Below are positions 34,414 through 43,699 of a stretch of 64,000 nucleotides of DNA, in pieces. A program made the position numbers and the translations under genes. Numbering within the stretch: the stretch's first letter is position 1; each line of letters opens with the position of its first letter. The notes beneath the pieces were generated by a model. That model did no database searches and was not told the DNA's origin. It saw only the letters and a program-made list of their open reading frames with translations. Source of the stretch: TC-15 sp034437275 (GTDB lineage Bacteria; Chloroflexota; Anaerolineae; Aggregatilineales; Aggregatilineaceae); assembly GCA_034437275.1 (NCBI GenBank), contig DAOTUD010000119.1:1-64000 (forward strand), read 5' to 3'.

Positions 34414-37400
34414 TCAATCACCTCCACCGGAGCCAACGCGCCCATCAATTCGGCGATGATCTGCTGGTCGTCATAGTGGATCAGGTGCATGGCCTTGTTG
34501 GGGCAGGTGGCCGCACATGTGCCGCAGCCCTTGCACTGGTAGCCGTTGACCTCGGCGACGCCGTCGCGCAGCGTGATTGCGTCGTACGGGCAGGTGGCGA
34601 CACACTGGCCGCAGCCCGCGCACAGCAACGGTGTCACCTGTGCGACCGACGGGTCGAGCACGACGATCCCCTGGTCGATCAGCGACAGCGCGGCGGCGGC
34701 AGCCCCGCCCGCCTGGGCGACGCTGTCCGGGATGTCCTTCGGACTCTGGCAGGCCCCGGCCAGGAAGATGCCGTCGGTGGCGGTTTCGACCGGGCCGAGC
34801 TTGGGGTGTCGCTCCAGGAAGAAACCGTCCCGTCCGCGGCTGATCCCGAACCGGCTGGCGACTTCGGCGGTGTCCGGCTGCGGTTCGAAGCCCGTGGCCA
34901 GGATCACCATGTCGACCGCGATGTGATCCGGCTGGTTGTAGAAGCTCTCGTCCCAGCGTACCATGAGCTGCCCATTCTGCTGTTCGACGCTGGATATCCG
35001 CCCGTGATAGAAGTGCACGCCCTCTTTTTGCTGCGTGCGGACGTAGAACTCTTCGTAGTCCTTGCCGAAGGTGCGCATATCGCGGTAGATCTCGTGGACT
35101 TCGGCATCAACGTAGTCATGCACGAGCTGCGCCAGCTTGAGCGAATACATGCAGCACGCGCGCGAGCAGTACGCGTGGTAGTTTTTATCCCGGCTGCCCA
35201 CGCAGTGCAGGATCGCGACGCTTTGCGGGGGCTGGCCGTTCGCCAGGTGCACCTTGCCGCTGGTTGGGCCGCTGTTGTTGATCATGCGCTCGAACTCCAT
35301 CGCGGTGATCACGTTCTCCAGCCGCCCGTAGCCATACTCCGGCGCGATGCTCGGGTCGAAGTCCTGGAAGCCGGTCGCCATGATGATCGCGCCGGTGGTG
35401 AGTTCGATCCGTTCCGGCTGCATGTCGTGGTTGATCGCGCCGCGTTCGCACGCTGCCACGCACTCCAGGCACTCCGCGCAGATGCCGCACTGCACGCAGC
35501 GCTCGGCCTCGATCATGGCCTGCGCTTCGGTCAGCGTGAGGTCGACCTCGCGGAAGTTGTTGCGCCGTTCGGAGCGCGTCAGGGTGTGGATCGGGATGCG
35601 GTCGTAGCCCCCGGCGATCCCCTGCGCGATCTTGGCCTCGACTTCGGCCTTGTCGAGATGGGCAACGGGGGGCTTATGCGGTTCGGGCATGCCTTCCGCA
35701 CCGCGCAAGTAGCGGTCCACACAGCGCGCGACGTGATGTCCTTCGGCGATGGCGTCCACGACGAAGAACGTCAGGCCGCGCCGCACATCGCCCGCGCAGA
35801 ACACGCCCGGCTGGGTGGTCATCATCTCGTCGTTGGTCTGGATGCCGACCGGAAACCGGGTGTTGATGCTGCCATCTTGTGGCAGGAAGGAGAAGTCCGG
35901 GCGCTGGCCGACGGCCCAGATCACGATGTCGGCGGGGATGATCTGATCTGTGTCGGGGATTTCGTTCATGTCCGGGCGACCGCGCTTGAAGCCGCGGAAG
36001 ATCACCTCCGCGCAGCGCACGCCGGTGATCTTGTCGTCCTCGACCACGATCTCCTTAAAGGTCTGGCCCGGGAAGAATTCGACGCCTTCTTCTTCGGCGA
36101 CCTGCACTTCCCACTCGAAGCCGGGCATTTCGCCCTTCGGCTCCAGGCACACGACCCGCACCTCCGGCTCGCCGAGCCGGATCGCGGTGCGCGCTGCGTC
36201 CAGGGCCACGTTGCCGCCGCCCAGGATGGCGACCTGCATGCCGCTCAGGTCGGGGGCGTGCTCCAGCGCCACATCGCGCAGAAAGTCCAGGCTCATCCAG
36301 TTGTCGGGATGGTTGGCGTTGCGCAGTTGCAGCTTTTGGGCGCGGTGCGCGCCGGTGGCGATGATCACCGAGTCGTAGCCCTGGTCCAGCAGGGCCGGGA
36401 TGTCGTCGACCCACGTATTCAGGTGGAGTTCGACGCCCTCGTCGACGATCTGCTGCACCTCCCAGTCGAGCCGGTCCCAGGGCAGGCGATGCGGCGGAAT
36501 GCCAACGCGCATCATACCGCCCGCAACCGGCAGCGAATCGAAGACGGTGACCCCGTGCCCCAGGCGGATCAGGTCGAGGCCGGCGGTCAGTCCGGCTGGG
36601 CCAGCGCCGATGATGGCGACGTTTTTGCCGGTGGGCGGATGGTTGTGCTCGAAGGGCGTCCCGGCCAGCGACTTGTCGCGCATGGTGGGCAGGTCGTCGC
36701 GGTGATCGTAGGCCCAGTCGGCCACGAAGCGCTTCAGCCCCATGATGTTGACCGGCTGGTCGACCAGCCCCCGGCTGCACGCATCCTCGCATTGGCGGTT
36801 GCACACCCGCCCGCACACCGACGGGAACGGGTGCTCGCGCCGGATGGCCCAGTAGGCATCGGCGAAGCGCTTTTCGCGGATCAGGGCGATGTAGCCCATC
36901 GCGCGCTGATCGGTCGGGCAGGCGTCACGGCAGGGCGCGACGCCGCGCTTTTCGATGGTGAAGGCGTTGGGCACGGCCTGGGCCGAATGGCGATAGGTGG
37001 CTTTGCGTTCGCTCAGGCCGAAATCAAACGGATTGCTGATCGTGATCGGGCAGGCCTCGGCGCACTGTCCGCAGCCCGTGCACGCGGATTCGTCGATATA
37101 ACGCGGCTTGCGGCGCACCTGGACCTTGAAGTTGCCGACATAGCCGGAGACAGATTCAACCTCGCTGTAAGCGAGCAGTTCGATGTTCTTGTGGCGTCCC
37201 ACGGACACCATTTTGGGTGTGAGAATTCAAGCCGCACAGTCGAGCGTCGGGAACGTTTTGTACAGCTGGGCCATGTGCCCGCCGATACTCGGCTCCCGCT
37301 CGACTAAGTACACCTGCTTTCCCGCATCGGCCAGCCGCAGCGCGGCCTCGATGCCCGCGATGCCTGCGCCGACGATCAGCACGGAACTGTGCATGTCCAC

Positions 37401-37820
37401 CTCGCGCATGTGCAGCGGCGCGTGATGGTAGACGCGCTGCACCGCTGCCGTGACCATGTTCTTGGCTTTGGCGGTGGCTTCGGCGGGGTCGTCGATCACC
37501 CACGAACACTGCTCGCGGATGTTGGCCATCTGGAAGTAAAACGGGTTTAGCCCGGCTTCTTCGCAGGCGGTGCGGAAGGTCGGCTCATGCATCAGTGGCG
37601 AGCACGACGCGACGACCACCCGGTTCAGCCCGTGCTCGGCGATGTCGGCCTTGATCAGGTCCTGGCCGGGGTCGGAGCACATGTAGCTGAACTCGCGGGC
37701 GAGGGCGACGCCGTCCAGGCCGCGCGCAAACTCGGCGACCGCTTCGACATCGACCGTCGCCGCGATGTTGGTCCCGCAGCGGCACACGTAAACGCCGGTT
37801 CGTATTTTGCTTCGGTTCAT
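34410..37820 (-). CDS. hdrA: selenocysteine HdrA with inserted GltD/NfnB-like flavoprotein module
   Basis: Reading the in-frame UGA at 37227-37229 as Sec (residue 198) gives a continuous 1136-aa protein. Residues 1-197 are the HdrA N-terminus (VYVCRCGTNIAATVDV, VVVASCSPLMHEPTF, FAD motif LIVGAGIAG near 148, KTFPTLDCAA). After the UGA, ILTPKMVSVGRHKN continues HdrA without a break; family members have Cys in this position. CTGCGQCAEACPI follows. Then roughly residues 290-715 are a GltD/NfnB-type module (APCRDACP, VCGRVCNRQCEDACSRG, NVAIIGAGPAGLTAGLDL, VAILGGGNVALDAART, GVFCAGDVRRG). The HdrA C-terminal half resumes with further Fe-S motifs (CAGCGQCVATCPY, CKGCGTCAATCP). It probably holds two or more FADs and several 4Fe-4S clusters. 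It overlaps hdrA2 and mvhD by ATGA. Confidence 0.82.
37193..37229 (-). promoter_or_regulatory. UGA(Sec) codon plus bacterial SECIS-like hairpin in hdrA1
   Basis: UGA is at 37227-37229. After 17 nt, GGUGUC (37209-37204) pairs with GACGCC (37198-37193) around the loop CGUGG; there is one U.G pair. The distance of the loop from UGA (24-28 nt) and a G within the first two loop bases agree with the known bacterial SECIS rules. The same geometry is seen in hdrA2 and fdhA. Confidence 0.75.
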
Positions 37821-39847
37821 ACCACTATCTCCCTGTGCGATGCGCCGGTGCGCAGCAGCGCGCCTTCGATTTCGGCGAAGACCTGCTCGGACGTGAAGCC
37901 AAGCTGCGTCGCCACGCCGGACGGGCAGCCCGCCGCACACGTGCCGCAGCCCTTGCACAGCACGTCGTTAACGTGCGCGACCCTGCGCCCGTGATGGTCG
38001 ATGACCTCGATGGCGCCGTAGGGGCATTGGTTGACGCAGATGTGGCAGCCACTGCACCGGTCTGGATCGATATAAGCGGTAAAGGGTTCCAGCGTGACGT
38101 GCCCGGCGTCCATCAGCGCCAGCGCGGCGGCTGCCGCGGCGCTGCCCTGGGCCACGCTGTCGGGGATATCTTTCGGCCCCTGGCAGGCTCCGGCCAGGAA
38201 CACGCCATCGGTGGCGGTTTCGACCGGGGCCAGCTTGGGGTGTTTTTCCAGGAAAAAGCCGTCCGGACTCAGGCTGATGCCGAATGTCTTGGCGACCTGG
38301 CCCTGGTCCGGCTGGGGTTCGAGGCCGGTGCTCAGTACGATCATGTCCACCTGCTCGACGTTGGGCTGCCCGGTGAACAGGTCGATCGTTTCGACCTGGA
38401 GCCGCCCGTTGTGCTGGCTGACGTGGATGTTCTCGTCGTAGCGCACCATCTGCACGCCTTCATGCTCGACGCGCTCGTAGAACGCTTCGTACCCCTTGCC
38501 GAAGGTGCGCATGTCGCGGTAGAACTCGACGACCTCCGCGTCCAGCAGGTCGCGCGCCAGGTGCGCCAGCTTGAGCGAGTACATGCAGCACACGCGCGAG
38601 CAGTAGGCGTGCTGGTCGCCGCGACTGCCGACACAGTGCAGGATCGCGATGCGCGCGGGCTTGTCGCCGTTGTGGAGCGTGACCGCGCCGGTCGTCGGGC
38701 CGCCGGAGTTCACCAGGCGCTCAAATTCCATCCCGGTCACCACATTGTCGAGCTGGCCGTAGCCGTATTGCGGCGAGATCGTCGGGTCGAAGTCGTGGAA
38801 GCCCGTCGCCAGGATGATCGCGCCGACGGTGAGGTCGATCAGTTCGTCCTGCTGGTCGAAATCGATGGCATCAACCTGGCAGAACTTCTCGCAGGCGCGG
38901 CATTTGCCTTTCTGGAAATAAACGCAATTTTCGGTATCAATCACCGGCACGCGCGGCACCGCCTGGGCGAAGTGGAAATAGATGGCGGGCCGGGTGCCCA
39001 GGCCTAAATCAAATTCGGAAGGAATTTTTTTCCAGGGGCATTTTTCGACACAGGTGCCGCAGCCGGTGCACAAATCCTCGTTGACGTAGCGCGCCTGCTT
39101 GCGGACCTGCACGGTGAAGTTGCCGACATAGCCGGAGACGGATTCGACCTCGCTGTATGTCAGCAGCGTGATGTTCTTGTGGCGTCCCACGGACACCATT
39201 TTGGGCGTGAGAATTCAAGCCGCACAGTCGAGCGTGGGGAAGGTTTTGTACAACTGGGCCATGTGCCCGCCGATCCCCGCCTCGCGCTCGACCAGATACA
39301 CGTGTTTTCCGGCGTTGGCCAGCCGCAGCGCGGCTTGGATGCCGGCGATGCCGCCGCCGACGACCACTGCCGATTGTTCGACCCCCACGCGCCGCATCTC
39401 CAGCGGATCGTGCATGCGCACGCGCCGGACCGCTGCCGCGACCAGGTCTTTCGCCTGGGCGGTGGCCAGGTCCCGGTCATCAGCGATCCACGCGACGTGC
39501 TCCCGGATGTTGGTCATCTGGAACATGAACGGGTTGATGCCGGCTTCCTGGCACGCCGCGCGGAATGTTGTTTCGTGCATCAGCGGCGAGCAGGACGCCA
39601 CCACCACCCGGTCCAGGTCCAGCGCTTCGATGTCGTCTTTGATCAGGGCCTGCCCGGGGTCGGAGCACATGTAGGCGTAGTGTCGCGCGATGACGACGTC
39701 TTCGAGGGCGGCGGCGTACTCGGCGACTGCGGCCACATCGACCATGCTGGCGATGTTGGTCCCGCAGTGACAGACATACACCCCGATGCGGGTCGGGCTG
39801 GCCCTCCCGTTGGGCCGGGAAGCGTTCGCTTGATTCGTTGCTGTCAT
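37817..39847 (-). CDS. hdrA: selenocysteine HdrA (heterodisulfide reductase subunit A type)
   Basis: Read through the UGA at 39215-39217 (Sec211), this is a 676-aa HdrA of normal length. The N-terminal part has IGVYVCHCGTNIASMVDV, VVASCSPLMHETTF and the FAD site VVVGGGIAGIQAALRLANAG (from 161). KTFPTLDCAA-U-ILTPKMVSVGRH carries Sec where homologues have Cys. CTGCGTCVEKCPWKKIP and CRACEKFCQVDAI follow. The FAD-binding C-terminal region (LATGFHDFDP, VLSTGLEPQPD) and two 4Fe-4S motifs (CSGCHICVNQCPY, CKGCGTCAAGCP) complete it. It is the first gene of the operon; AAGGAG lies 10 bases before the ATG. In known complexes HdrA is the electron-bifurcating flavoprotein. Confidence 0.85.
39181..39217 (-). 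promoter_or_regulatory. UGA(Sec) codon plus bacterial SECIS-like hairpin in hdrA2
   Basis: UGA is at 39215-39217. After 17 nt, GGUGUC (39197-39192) pairs with GACGCC (39186-39181) around the loop CGUGG. The 66 nt spanning UGA and hairpin differ from hdrA1 at only one synonymous position, while flanking codons differ more often. This is consistent with RNA-level constraint, although recent duplication could contribute. Confidence 0.75.
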
Positions 39848-40316
39848 CCAGGGGGACTCCTTTCGTCACCTAGCGTCAACCTGACTGTCTGGTCCAAAAA
39901 AAACACAAACACCTACCCCTGGCTTGCTGTGGCAGCAATGCGGCGGTAGGTGATGAGTGCTGGAGAGCATACGTTGCCTACTGTCGTGAAAACTAGTGGC
40001 AGCGACGTGGCTTCAGCGTCAACGGGTGTATGTAATTGGACGATTAGACTATCACACTAAACTCCGGTCGAAACGAGTGCCAGGTAAGCATCAACGCGCG
40101 GTGAAATAATCGATTGCCCCCATTATAGCACAACTTGTGAATTTGTGAACAAACGGGGCGAGAAATCAACGTATATATTATGCGTTGCATTATAGGAGGC
40201 ATCTGCAAAGCGCGCAATTCATACGGATTGGGCGATGGATCGGGGAGGGTGGACGGCTCCCCCGGGCTTTGGCTACAATAGGAGAAAATGCAGCAAGCTA
40301 GCGAGGGGTGCCAGTT
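39848..40316. other. divergent intergenic region between hdrA2 and usp genes
   Basis: This 469-bp AT-richer region contains the leftward hdr promoter (40122-40149) and an unusually long 5' leader of about 270 nt for hdrA2. Part of that leader, an A-rich run at 39896-39904 and a GGTAGG repeat near 39911 and 39944, shows no gene. On the right a short ORF (40288-40335) with AGGAG in front encodes 15 residues and overlaps the usp start, a possible leader peptide. Confidence 0.5.
40122..40149 (-). promoter_or_regulatory. hdr/flx operon promoter with repeated TTCACAA motifs
   Basis: On the - strand TTCACA (40149-40144), a 16-bp spacer and TATAAT (40127-40122) form a good promoter. TTCACAA occurs twice in tandem (40149-40143 and 40141-40135). 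The spacer also contains the perfect palindrome CACAA-G-TTGTG (40139-40129). Such TTGTGA-type sequences are used by Rex and CRP/FNR regulators. Which protein binds is not known. Confidence 0.65.
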
Positions 40317-40757
40317 ATGTACAAAACCATCTTAGTGCCATTGGACGGGTCGGAACGCGCGGAGAAGATTTTGCCACACGTCGAGACCCTGGCCAAACAC
40401 AGCGGGGCGAAGGTCATTTTGCTGCGGGTGATCGAGGCCGCCAACAACGTGCCCTTCCTGCTCAAGGCCACGCCCGACACCTGGAGAAACATGGTTCGCG
40501 TGTGGAACGAAACCGCCGAAAATTACCTCTCCGCGCAGCGCGACCGCCTGGCCGAACAGGGCATTGAGGCCGATTTTCGTGTGGAGTACGGTCCCATCAC
40601 GGCCACGATCATCACGGTGGCCGAGGAGGAGGACGTAGACCTGATCGCCATGTCCAGTCACGGCGCGACCGGACTGTCGCGGGTGTTCTACGGGTCGGTG
40701 GCGTCCGGCGTGTTGCACCGCGTCAACCGTCCGCTGCTGCTCATTCGCGCCAATTGA
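40317..40757 (+). CDS. universal stress protein (UspA family)
   Basis: This is a 146-aa cytosolic nucleotide-binding protein. YKTILVPLDGSERAEKILPH is the N-terminal ATP-binding strand and loop. The C-terminal G-x2-G-x9-G-S pattern appears as SSHGATGLSRVFYGSVASGV, so ATP binding is expected. The ATG at 40317 has GAGGGG 8 bases upstream and is preferred to a GTG at 40308. It is divergent from the hdr operon and convergent with fdhA; a GCCCGGT/ACCGGGC stem-loop (40765-40790) separates it from fdhA. Confidence 0.9.
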   Translation: MYKTILVPLDGSERAEKILPHVETLAKHSGAKVILLRVIEAANNVPFLLKATPDTWRNMVRVWNETAENYLSAQRDRLAEQGIEADFRVEYGPITATIITVAEEEDVDLIAMSSHGATGLSRVFYGSVASGVLHRVNRPLLLIRAN

Positions 40758-40824
40758 GCAGCGCGCCCGGTGGTTTGCCGCCAACCGGGCGTGATTGCGT
40801 TCTGGGCGGGGTGTACCGCGCGGA

Positions 40825-43659
40825 TCATGCCTTATCCACGCGGACGGCGCACACCTTGTACTCCGGAATCTTGGCGACCGGGTCCAGCTTGAAATCCTGC
40901 GTGAGCACGTTGGCCGGGGATTCGCTCCAGTGGAAGGCCAGGAACACCGTTCCCGGCGGCACACCCTCGCTGATGCGGGCGCGGGTGCGGACTTGCCCCC
41001 GACGGCTGGTGACGGTGATCGGCGTGTCGTTGTCCAGCCCGGCGTCGGCTGCGTCGACGGCGTTGATCTCGATGTAGCCACCCGGTTCGCGCCACTTCAG
41101 CGGTTCGCTGCGGCGGGTCATGGTCGCGGTGTGGTAGTGATACAGCACGCGCCCGGTGGAGAGAATCAGCGGATACTCGTCGTCGGGCAGTTCGGCGGGG
41201 TCGAGGGCGGTGACGGGGTTGAACTTGCCGCGCCCGCGCGAGAATTTCTCCGCGTGCAGGTACAGCGTGCCGGGGTGATCGGGGGCGGGACAGGGCCATT
41301 GCAGCCCCACGCCGTGCAGCCGGTCGTGGCTCATGCCCCGGTAGATCGGCGTGACGGTCGCCAGCTCGTCGAACAGGTCGGCGGTCGAGGCGAAGTCCCA
41401 GTAGCCCGGCGTGCGTTCGACCCCCATTTTCGCGTCGAAGCGGGCTGCCAGTTCGGCGGTGATCTCCCAGTCCTGGTGCGCATCGCCCGGCCCGTCAACC
41501 ACCGGGTAAAGCATCTGCACGCGGCGCTCGGTGTTGGTGAACGTGCCGTCTTTTTCCAGCGACGACACCGCCGGCAGCACTACGTGCGCCAGGTGCGCGG
41601 TTTCGCACGGGAAGATATCCTGCACGATCAGCAGGTCGAGGTTGCGCAGCGCGCGCTCGACGTGGTTGGTGTTCGGGTCGGACATCATCGGGTTTTCGCC
41701 CATCATATACGCGGCCCGGACGTCGCCATCGGCGGCGGCGTGCATCGCCTCGACGATGGTCAGGCCGACCTCGCCCGGCAGGTCGTCCATGTCCCACGCT
41801 TGCGCGACGGCCTGCCGTTTGGCGTCGTCGGTGACGGCCTGGTAGCCCGGCAGCACGTTGACCAGGCAGCCCACGTCGCACGCGCCCTGCACGTTGGCCT
41901 GCCCGCGCAGCGGATTGACGCCGGTCGACAGCTTGCCGATCTGCCCGCACAGCATGGACAGGTTGGCCAGCGTCATCACCATGTCGGTGCCGTTGCTGCG
42001 CTGCGTGATGCCCATTGCGTACATGATCGTGGAGTGGCCGCGCCCGTCGTCGTACGTGGACTCGCCGCTGACACGCTCGCCCAGCGCGTAGATGCGCGCC
42101 GCCGCTTCGATATCCTCGGCGGGAACGCCCGACATCAGCGCCGCGCGTTCGGGCGGATAGTCGCGCAGCACGGCGCGGAAGTCGTCATAGCCTTCCGTGC
42201 GCGCCGCGATGAAGTCTTCGTCGGCCCAGCCTTCGCGGATGATGACGTGCATCATCGCCAGGAAGACGTAGATGTCGGTGCCCGGCTTGATCTGCAAAAA
42301 CAAGGTGGCGTGTTCCACCAGCGGTATCCGCCGGGGATCGACGATGACCAGGTGCGCGCCGCGTTTGACCGCGCGCACGGCTTCGTAGCTGATCACGGGG
42401 TGGGATTCCGCCGTGTTGGAGCCGGTGATGAAGATGCAGTCCGCGTCGCGAATCTCGCGGATCGAGTTGGTCATGGCACCACTTCCGAGGGCCTGCACGA
42501 GGCCCGCAACGGTGGTGCTGTGTCAGAGCCGGGCGCAGTGATCGACGTTGTTGGTGCCGACCCCCGCGCGGACGAACTTCTGGAAGATATAGTTATCCTC
42601 GTTGGTGCAGCGCGCCGAGGAGAGCGACATCACGGCGTCGGGGCCGTGCTCTTGCACCACGCGCGCCAGCCGGTCTGCTGCTACGTCGAGCGCGGTGTCC
42701 CAATCGACGGGGATGAAGCTCTCCTCGATGGGCGGATGGTCGTCATCCAGCGGCGAGATGTCGGACAGTTCCCACGGCTCGTCGGTCAGGCCAATTTCGT
42801 AGGCCACGTCCCGGCGGAGCAGGGGGGTCGTCAGCCGGTCGGAGTGGTTCACGAAGCCCCAGCCGTAGCGTCCTTTGGAGCACAGGAATTCCCCGTTGAC
42901 CGGTGCCTCTGGCCGGGATTCGGCGTAGAGGATCTCACCATCGCGCAGCGCATAGTCGATCTCGCACCCGACCCCGCAGTACCCACAGATCGACTTGACG
43001 CGCTCCAGGTCCCATTCGCGCCCCTTGCCCAGGCGCGAAACGGGCATCAGGGCCGCCGTCGGGCACACCTGCACGCAGCTTCCACAGAATACGCAGGTCG
43101 AGTCGATCATGGGGCCATCGAACGGCGTGGCGACATGGCTTTCAAAGCCGCGCCCGACGATCTCGATCGCGTTCGCGCCGACGACCTCCTCGCATACGCG
43201 CGTGCAGCGCCCGCACAGAATACAGTATTGGTGATCGCGGATGAAGAAGGGATTGTCGTCCTGGTACAACGACCGCGACACGTTCTTCTGGTGGCTGGTT
43301 TCGGTGATGCCCAGTTCGTACGCATATTTTTGCAGCAGGCACGCGCCCGCTTTGTCACACGTGACGCAGTCCAGCGGGTGGTCCGACACGAACAGATCGA
43401 TGATTTCGCGGCGCATCACGGACAACTGCTCGCTCTGCGTGCGGATCACCATACCATCCTCACTGGCCAACCCACAGCTCGCGACGGGATCGGGCCGGCC
43501 TTCCACTTCGACCAGGCACAACCGGCACCCACCCGACACGCTGAGTTCGGGATGGTAGCACAAATGGGGAATATCAATACCGTTTGCATGCGCCGCTTCG
43601 AGCACACTTGTTCCCGGTTGGACTGTTACTGTCTGCCCGTCGATTATCAATTCAAGCAT
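40825..43659 (-). CDS. fdhA: selenocysteine formate dehydrogenase alpha subunit (NAD-linked type)
   Basis: Reading UGA at 42523-42525 as Sec379 yields a 944-aa molybdenum/tungsten bis-PGD formate dehydrogenase. Domains in order: N-terminal 2Fe-2S (CYHPELSVSGGCRLC), His-ligated cluster region (DHPLDCVTCDKAGACLLQ), two 4Fe-4S (CILCGRCTRVCEE, CVFCGSCVQVCP), the 4Fe-4S of the catalytic domain (ICGYCGVGCEIDY), the active-site segment NNVDHCARL-U-HSTTVAGL, and a C-terminal dinucleotide-binding domain. Sec or Cys at this position ligates the metal in all known formate dehydrogenases. AGGAG precedes the ATG. It is the third gene after nuoE- and nuoF-like genes, so formate is oxidised with NAD+ in the cytoplasm, or CO2 is reduced in reverse. 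Confidence 0.9.
42476..42525 (-). promoter_or_regulatory. UGA(Sec) codon plus SECIS hairpin in fdhA
   Basis: UGA is at 42523-42525. After 17 nt a perfect stem GGGCCU (42505-42500) / AGGCCC (42494-42489) encloses the loop CGUGC. An outer stem GCACCAC (+5 to +11) / GUGGUGC (+41 to +47) extends the structure. Distance and loop G agree with bacterial SECIS rules, and the geometry is identical to the two hdrA elements. Confidence 0.85.
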
Positions 43660-43699
43660 ATGTTACTCCTAAGTCTCTTTTTGGGCTGTGCAGGCCGCG

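Noticed and set aside
34476..37307. Very long + strand open frame opposite hdrA1 (and similar ones at 40795-43770, 50577-52970, 55694-57778)
   Set aside because: These are antisense shadows caused by high GC content. They are rich in Arg, His, Gln and Ala, lack domains, and the opposite strand has clear family motifs.
37193..39217. hdrA halves as four separate genes or as frameshift errors
   Set aside because: Both halves are in the same frame, separated by a single UGA at the same family Cys site, and both show the same downstream hairpin. A random error twice at one position is unlikely.
42523..42525. fdhA as a pseudogene with a nonsense mutation
   Set aside because: The stop is UGA exactly at the catalytic Cys/Sec position, with a hairpin at the proper distance, and the rest of the gene is intact.
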